From Polymyxa betae (lineage: Eukaryota > Endomyxa > Phytomyxea > Plasmodiophorida > Plasmodiophoridae), in assembly GCA_003693705.1 (NCBI GenBank), contig RBZT01000800.1, positions 1 through 33,434 of the forward strand: a DNA stretch of 33,434 nucleotides, read 5' to 3'. Made by a program: the position numbers and the translations under genes. The notes beneath the pieces were generated by a model. The model was not told the DNA's origin. It saw only the letters and a program-made list of their open reading frames with translations, and searched no databases. Below are positions 30,333 to 33,434 of the stretch, piece after piece. Position 1 is the stretch's first letter. Each line of letters opens with the position of its first letter.

Positions 30333-30519
30333 AACTTTCTCTATATAAATTCCACCATCTATTCGGGCCTTCTCTACCGACTTTCTTCCCTTTTGATACC
30401 TGTTTCTCTCTCTTTGCGTTGTCTTCGTTTACTTCAGAATCTGTTCGAACGTTCTTCTTCGTGCTCTATTCGAAGGTTTGATAGACACGATTACCATAGG
30501 GACAGTTGATTTGCAGAAC

Positions 30520-31062
30520 ATGAAGGCGGTGGAGAAGCTCCCAGGTTGTGAACAAATCCGCAAGCTGAAGCATCACGACGATCGGGTCCGCGGCGTGAAT
30601 TTCGCCCGAATTTTTCGTATTGGATCTGTTCGCACCTTCTCGGACATTGTTCCCGCAATGCTGTCTCTGACAAGTCCGAATAGTCCGATACTGAAACTTT
30701 TTTTTGAACATTCCGATCACAGGTGATTGGAATGAATTTTATCCTGAATTCTCTCGACCATTTCAACCCGGACACGAGTTTCCAACGAATTCGGAGGACC
30801 CTTCAGGATGATCGCAAAAATTCAAATCTTGGCCTTCAACACACCAATGTTATTCAGCACACTTCGGTACTGGATGACGGAATTGGAGTACTCTGGCATA
30901 TTGAGATATAACGGGCATCTATGTGCATTGATACAACATTCGCTGTCGTTCCAGATCCGTACAGACAGCTTCTTTCTAATGATGGTGAAGGATCCTGCTG
31001 CCCATCAAGGATATCTTCCAGACACGGCCATACAATCATTTAGTGATAAACGACCATTATAG
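30520..31062 (+). CDS. Possible two-exon gene of unknown function
   Basis: Exon 1 is 30520-30722 (MKAVEKLPGCEQIRKLKHHD start; later VRTFSDIVPAMLSLTSPNSP). Exon 2 is 30807-31062. The 84-bp intron (GTGATT...CTTCAG, phase 2) gives 152 aa. No family is recognised. The area is ambiguous: the bases before 30722 also look like an acceptor (pyrimidine-rich, then CACAG). The stretch after it is open in two other frames (DWNEFYPEFSRPFQPG and HFNPDTSFQRIRRTLQDD). An opposite-strand frame of 94 codons overlaps exon 1. Treat as a candidate only. It begins about 190 bases after the stop of paralogue 2 and could also be its 3' UTR. Confidence 0.33.
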
Positions 31063-31130
31063 CTCAATGATAGTAGAATTGGGTTTAGATATCTCCAATC
31101 TCTGGATTTCTTAGCTGGTAATATGTAGCC

Positions 31131-31314
31131 AGGGGTCGGGAGAAAATAATTCCTGGTCAGGAATTCTTCTTATTCACTCCTGAGATAGATTATTTTTCGA
31201 GTTTCCCAATGGGGGAATTATTCAGGGAAGGTTGTTCTATAAAAGGAATTATTCATGGATACGGAAGAATAATTTTCAAACTATTCCTAATCGGATTGTG
31301 TTAGGTCGGAGTGG
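31131..31314 (+). repeat. Dispersed repeat family, copy iii
   Basis: Same sequence as copy ii (3822-4010) in the opposite orientation, with near-identical blocks such as GGAATTATTCATGGATACGG. AT-rich with many internal GGAATTATTC / GAATAATTCC inverted motifs. An 82-codon frame overlapping it is not a gene. Confidence 0.8.
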
Positions 31315-31647
31315 AAATAAAGAGAGAAATGAGAAGCGGAAGGAGATAGATGTTTGGTTCTCGGCAAAGTGTGGTGCTTTAAAGAGTCAAAGACACAGAA
31401 AGATGAATGGAATGAGACCTTCCAAGTATATTAGAATATTAATAGGAGAAAGAGTCACAAGAGCAACATCAAATTGGTAGAGGCTACAATTTGAGTGTCG
31501 CGTCCGCGGATAGACAGTGCATGACGACCATGTTAGGAGGCCGCGACCAGTCTTGAGCGACTACGGCGTGAGACCGGTCGCATACCGCCACGACCTTGTG
31601 CCAAGTTGTTGGGGCACTACTCGAAGGCAGATAAAGTGGCCGGATTC

Positions 31648-31787
31648 CGTTAGGGTTAGGGTTGGGGATTGAGAATATTATTTTTAGTAATTCAGTCGCA
31701 CGGAAAAAGGTCAGGAAATATTCCCTCTCGGTTTTAGCAAGGAATTTAATCACGAATACGGAGTAATATTTTCCCGAACCCTGCCCC
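31648..31787 (-). repeat. Dispersed repeat family, copy iv, with GTTAGGGTTAGGG end
   Basis: The reverse complement matches copy i (3261-3485): GGTTCGGGAAAATATTA head, ACCGAGAGGGAATA block and a CCCTAACCCTAAC end. It is shorter than copy i because of an internal deletion. Confidence 0.7.
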
Positions 31788-32379
31788 AAACCCTAAGTAC
31801 CCTTGGCCGAAACTGACACAAAAATATTTTTACACTGCAAAATTTTCATTTCAACGATTCTGACACAGATCTTGATGATATAACACAACATCTAACTTGT
31901 AATTTCCTATCACTTTGTTTATTGTCTTTTCTGGATATTGACAGCTCAATTATGTAAGATAGAGCAGGAATTGCAGCATTTGACTCTTCCCGGCTCGATT
32001 ATAGAATTACGTAAATCCAGCTAGACAGACGGGAGAATTTGCAGCGTTCGGCATTATTTCAAGAACAGAATCGAGATTTTGCTGACTGCATTTCAGAATA
32101 CTTATTATCGCTGCTCAAAACGTGCGATATCCGATGCGGATTTGCGACAAAATCAGCAAACACAGCATACAATCATGATTTGATAGGAACATGATTGGGA
32201 TTGTAGCATCGATATTAAAGCGTATTTGGATTGCAGTCTGTCTAACAGTGACGCACACTTGCTCCGGAATCTCATTTCATTTATGAGTCCCGACCACGGA
32301 CTAACATTGAGTGTTCGTTTATATTGTCATTGCAGAGCTCTCGTACTCGTGCTAAAACCCTAACCGCGGTTCACGTACG
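31788..32379. other. Intergenic, no feature seen
   Basis: AT-rich, with no open frame of note and no recognised repeat. AACCCTAA motifs occur near 31790 and 32357, but only as single units. Confidence 0.4.
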
Positions 32380-32691
32380 TTACACATAGTCGTGGGTATT
32401 CCCGGCAGCGACGTCGAATACATCGTCCTCTATTAGGGACTTGGCTTGGATGTGTTTGCCTTGGCGATGATCTACCAGCTTGGAGTTTTTCAAGAAATAT
32501 TCGGCCCATGTGCGGACCTTTATAGCCAAAATTTGCAGACTGCTTAACAAAAAGGTTTCTTGAGCAGACTCCAGCGACGTCTGAATTTTGCGTCGCGGAT
32601 TTTGAAGCCCCCGTAAAGTTCTGTTCCAAAGCACAAAACTCTGCAAATCGCAGTTGCTTATCGACAGTGCGCCCTTCCGGCGCTTTGCCAA
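32380..32691 (-). CDS. Hypothetical minus-strand ORF or exon
   Basis: 103 codons. The first half is basic (AKRRKGALSISNCD, NPRRKIQTSLESAQ). The second is amphipathic and helical (LLSSLQILAIKVRTWAEYFL) and ends acidic (LIEDDVFDVAAGNTHDYV). The residue pattern looks natural, but no family is recognised. A second minus-strand frame (32360-32629) is open across the same bases. The 5' end abuts a SINE-tail repeat, so this may be a truncated exon. Confidence 0.3.
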   Translation of the reverse strand: MAKRRKGALSISNCDLQSFVLWNRTLRGLQNPRRKIQTSLESAQETFLLSSLQILAIKVRTWAEYFLKNSKLVDHRQGKHIQAKSLIEDDVFDVAAGNTHDYV

Positions 32692-32701
32692 CCTGGACGA
32701 C

Positions 32702-32760
32702 TATGGATTGGATTGGATTGGATTCGACTAGTTCGCTGATTTATGGTCTCCAAAACGCAT
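32702..32760 (-). repeat. SINE/LINE 3' tail with (AATCC)n, inverted copy
   Basis: The reverse complement reads ATGCGTTTTGGAG, ACCATAAATCAGCGAACTAG and then repeated AATCC, matching 12758-12830 nearly base for base, except that this copy lacks a short GC-rich insert. Confidence 0.75.
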
Positions 32761-33434
32761 GGCTGGAAAATGGGACGACTATTAGGTAGACGCTAATCGA
32801 GCTCGTCATCGCTACAGAAATTAGAATCTTCTGTATTGCTGGCGGCACCATCGATTGATTTCTAGACAGTTTGCGACCTAACAATTGCTCGTGGGTTTTT
32901 CCGCATTCCATAGAAACAAACCGGAAATCTCATCTACAAAACAGCTTCTATTTTGCGGTCAGTCCCATCAAATAGAAGCGAAAAATGGAGAGTTTCGCTA
33001 GCGGTGTTTTCACGGCAATTGGAATATTTTGCGGATATCTCACCCTTCCCACTATGGGTCCCCGACCTGACGACCCAGTCTATTGGCGACCTTGCTGAAA
33101 TATGCGTAAACACAAGTAAAAAAAGTGCGTTTCCAAAATTTGTTGCGATCTGAGTTAGTTTGCGAGTTTTGCGGAAGGTTTGCGGTTTGCTGTTAGGTTC
33201 CTATCTCTTTGTCTGGCAGTGACAGTGGACCATGTCCAGAACTGTCGCTAACCGACAATTCTCTCGCGAGCCTCATGGCCCAAGTTCGTCAAATGTGAGA
33301 ATCGATTCTCCGAACCCACATTCGTGCAAACGAAATCAGACATCGAAATCGTACAAGTTGAATTCAAGCAATGGTGTATTGATTATTTATTGCATTAATA
33401 AAGCATCATCTCACTAGCAATAAATTATATTCAA
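32761..33434. other. Right-end stretch without a supported gene
   Basis: A 66-codon plus-strand frame at 32953-33153 (LEYFADISPFPLWVPDL) has no recognised domain. AATAAA-like motifs lie near 33398 and 33418, so the 3' end of a transcript could lie here, but no coding part is identified. Confidence 0.35.

Noticed and set aside
31232-31480. 82-codon plus-strand ORF
   Set aside because: It begins inside dispersed repeat copy iii, and the AT-rich repeat accounts for its first third. The rest has no recognisable content.
31648-31670. A true telomere or a chromosome end
   Set aside because: Only two to three CCCTAA-type units occur at each site, always at the edge of a dispersed repeat and followed by unique sequence.
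32380-32691. Histone-fold reading of the minus-strand ORF
   Set aside because: The helix pattern is vaguely similar, but loop lengths do not fit any histone or TAF I can align by eye, and no signature residues are present.

Overview
This is a retroelement-rich window of a eukaryotic nuclear genome. The evidence is: short spliceosomal GT-AG introns (about 50-100 bp, some longer and T-rich), two complete eukaryotic-type tRNA genes with poly-T Pol III terminators, a Ty1/copia element primed by an initiator-tRNA half, a LINE with RNase H, and several TIR elements. Gene size, tiny introns and the lack of recognisable housekeeping genes suggest a unicellular eukaryote. The lineage cannot be fixed from sequence alone; a protist such as a rhizarian or holozoan is only a guess.

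Layout. 1-1266 (minus): 5' end of a copia element (protease start, gag with zinc knuckle, primer site, probable LTR). 1.26-2.2 kb: duplicated flanks around a small spliced gene for a 75-aa secreted or membrane protein. 3.2-4.0 kb: two members of a dispersed repeat family that returns inverted at 31.1-31.8 kb. 5.1-5.8 kb (minus): a two-exon gene of unknown function. 5.9-6.4 kb: a hAT-like non-autonomous element with possibly captured coding sequence. 6.8-7.3 kb: a dead mariner-like (DDE) element. 9.1-12.5 kb: a badly broken LINE with a duplicated RNase H segment, followed by a possible tRNA-derived SINE. 13.4-15.1 kb: a spliced F-box-like gene with an 11-bp frameshifting tandem duplication, abutting a second LINE fragment. 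16.0-16.5 kb: a MITE with TIRs and a possible TATAA target duplication. 16.6 and 17.6 kb: tRNA-Pro(AGG) and tRNA-Gln(CTG), both minus, around a Cys-rich plus-strand ORF. 18.2-19.3 kb: a signal-anchored protein with 8-residue repeats.

21.2-30.3 kb holds the most interesting locus: two tandem paralogous multi-exon genes. Each encodes two SANT/Myb-like domains at the N-terminus and a long low-complexity region; the first also has two AT-hooks. When spliced by phase-consistent introns, both end in a C-terminal CaaX box (CLLQ and CLIQ). This predicts farnesylated, membrane-tethered chromatin proteins, an arrangement reminiscent of lamins but unrelated in sequence. 30.5-31.1 kb holds a possible two-exon gene, and the right end holds repeats and one uncertain minus-strand ORF.

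All spliced models are read by eye from splice signals, phase and paralogue agreement; no transcript or database evidence was available.
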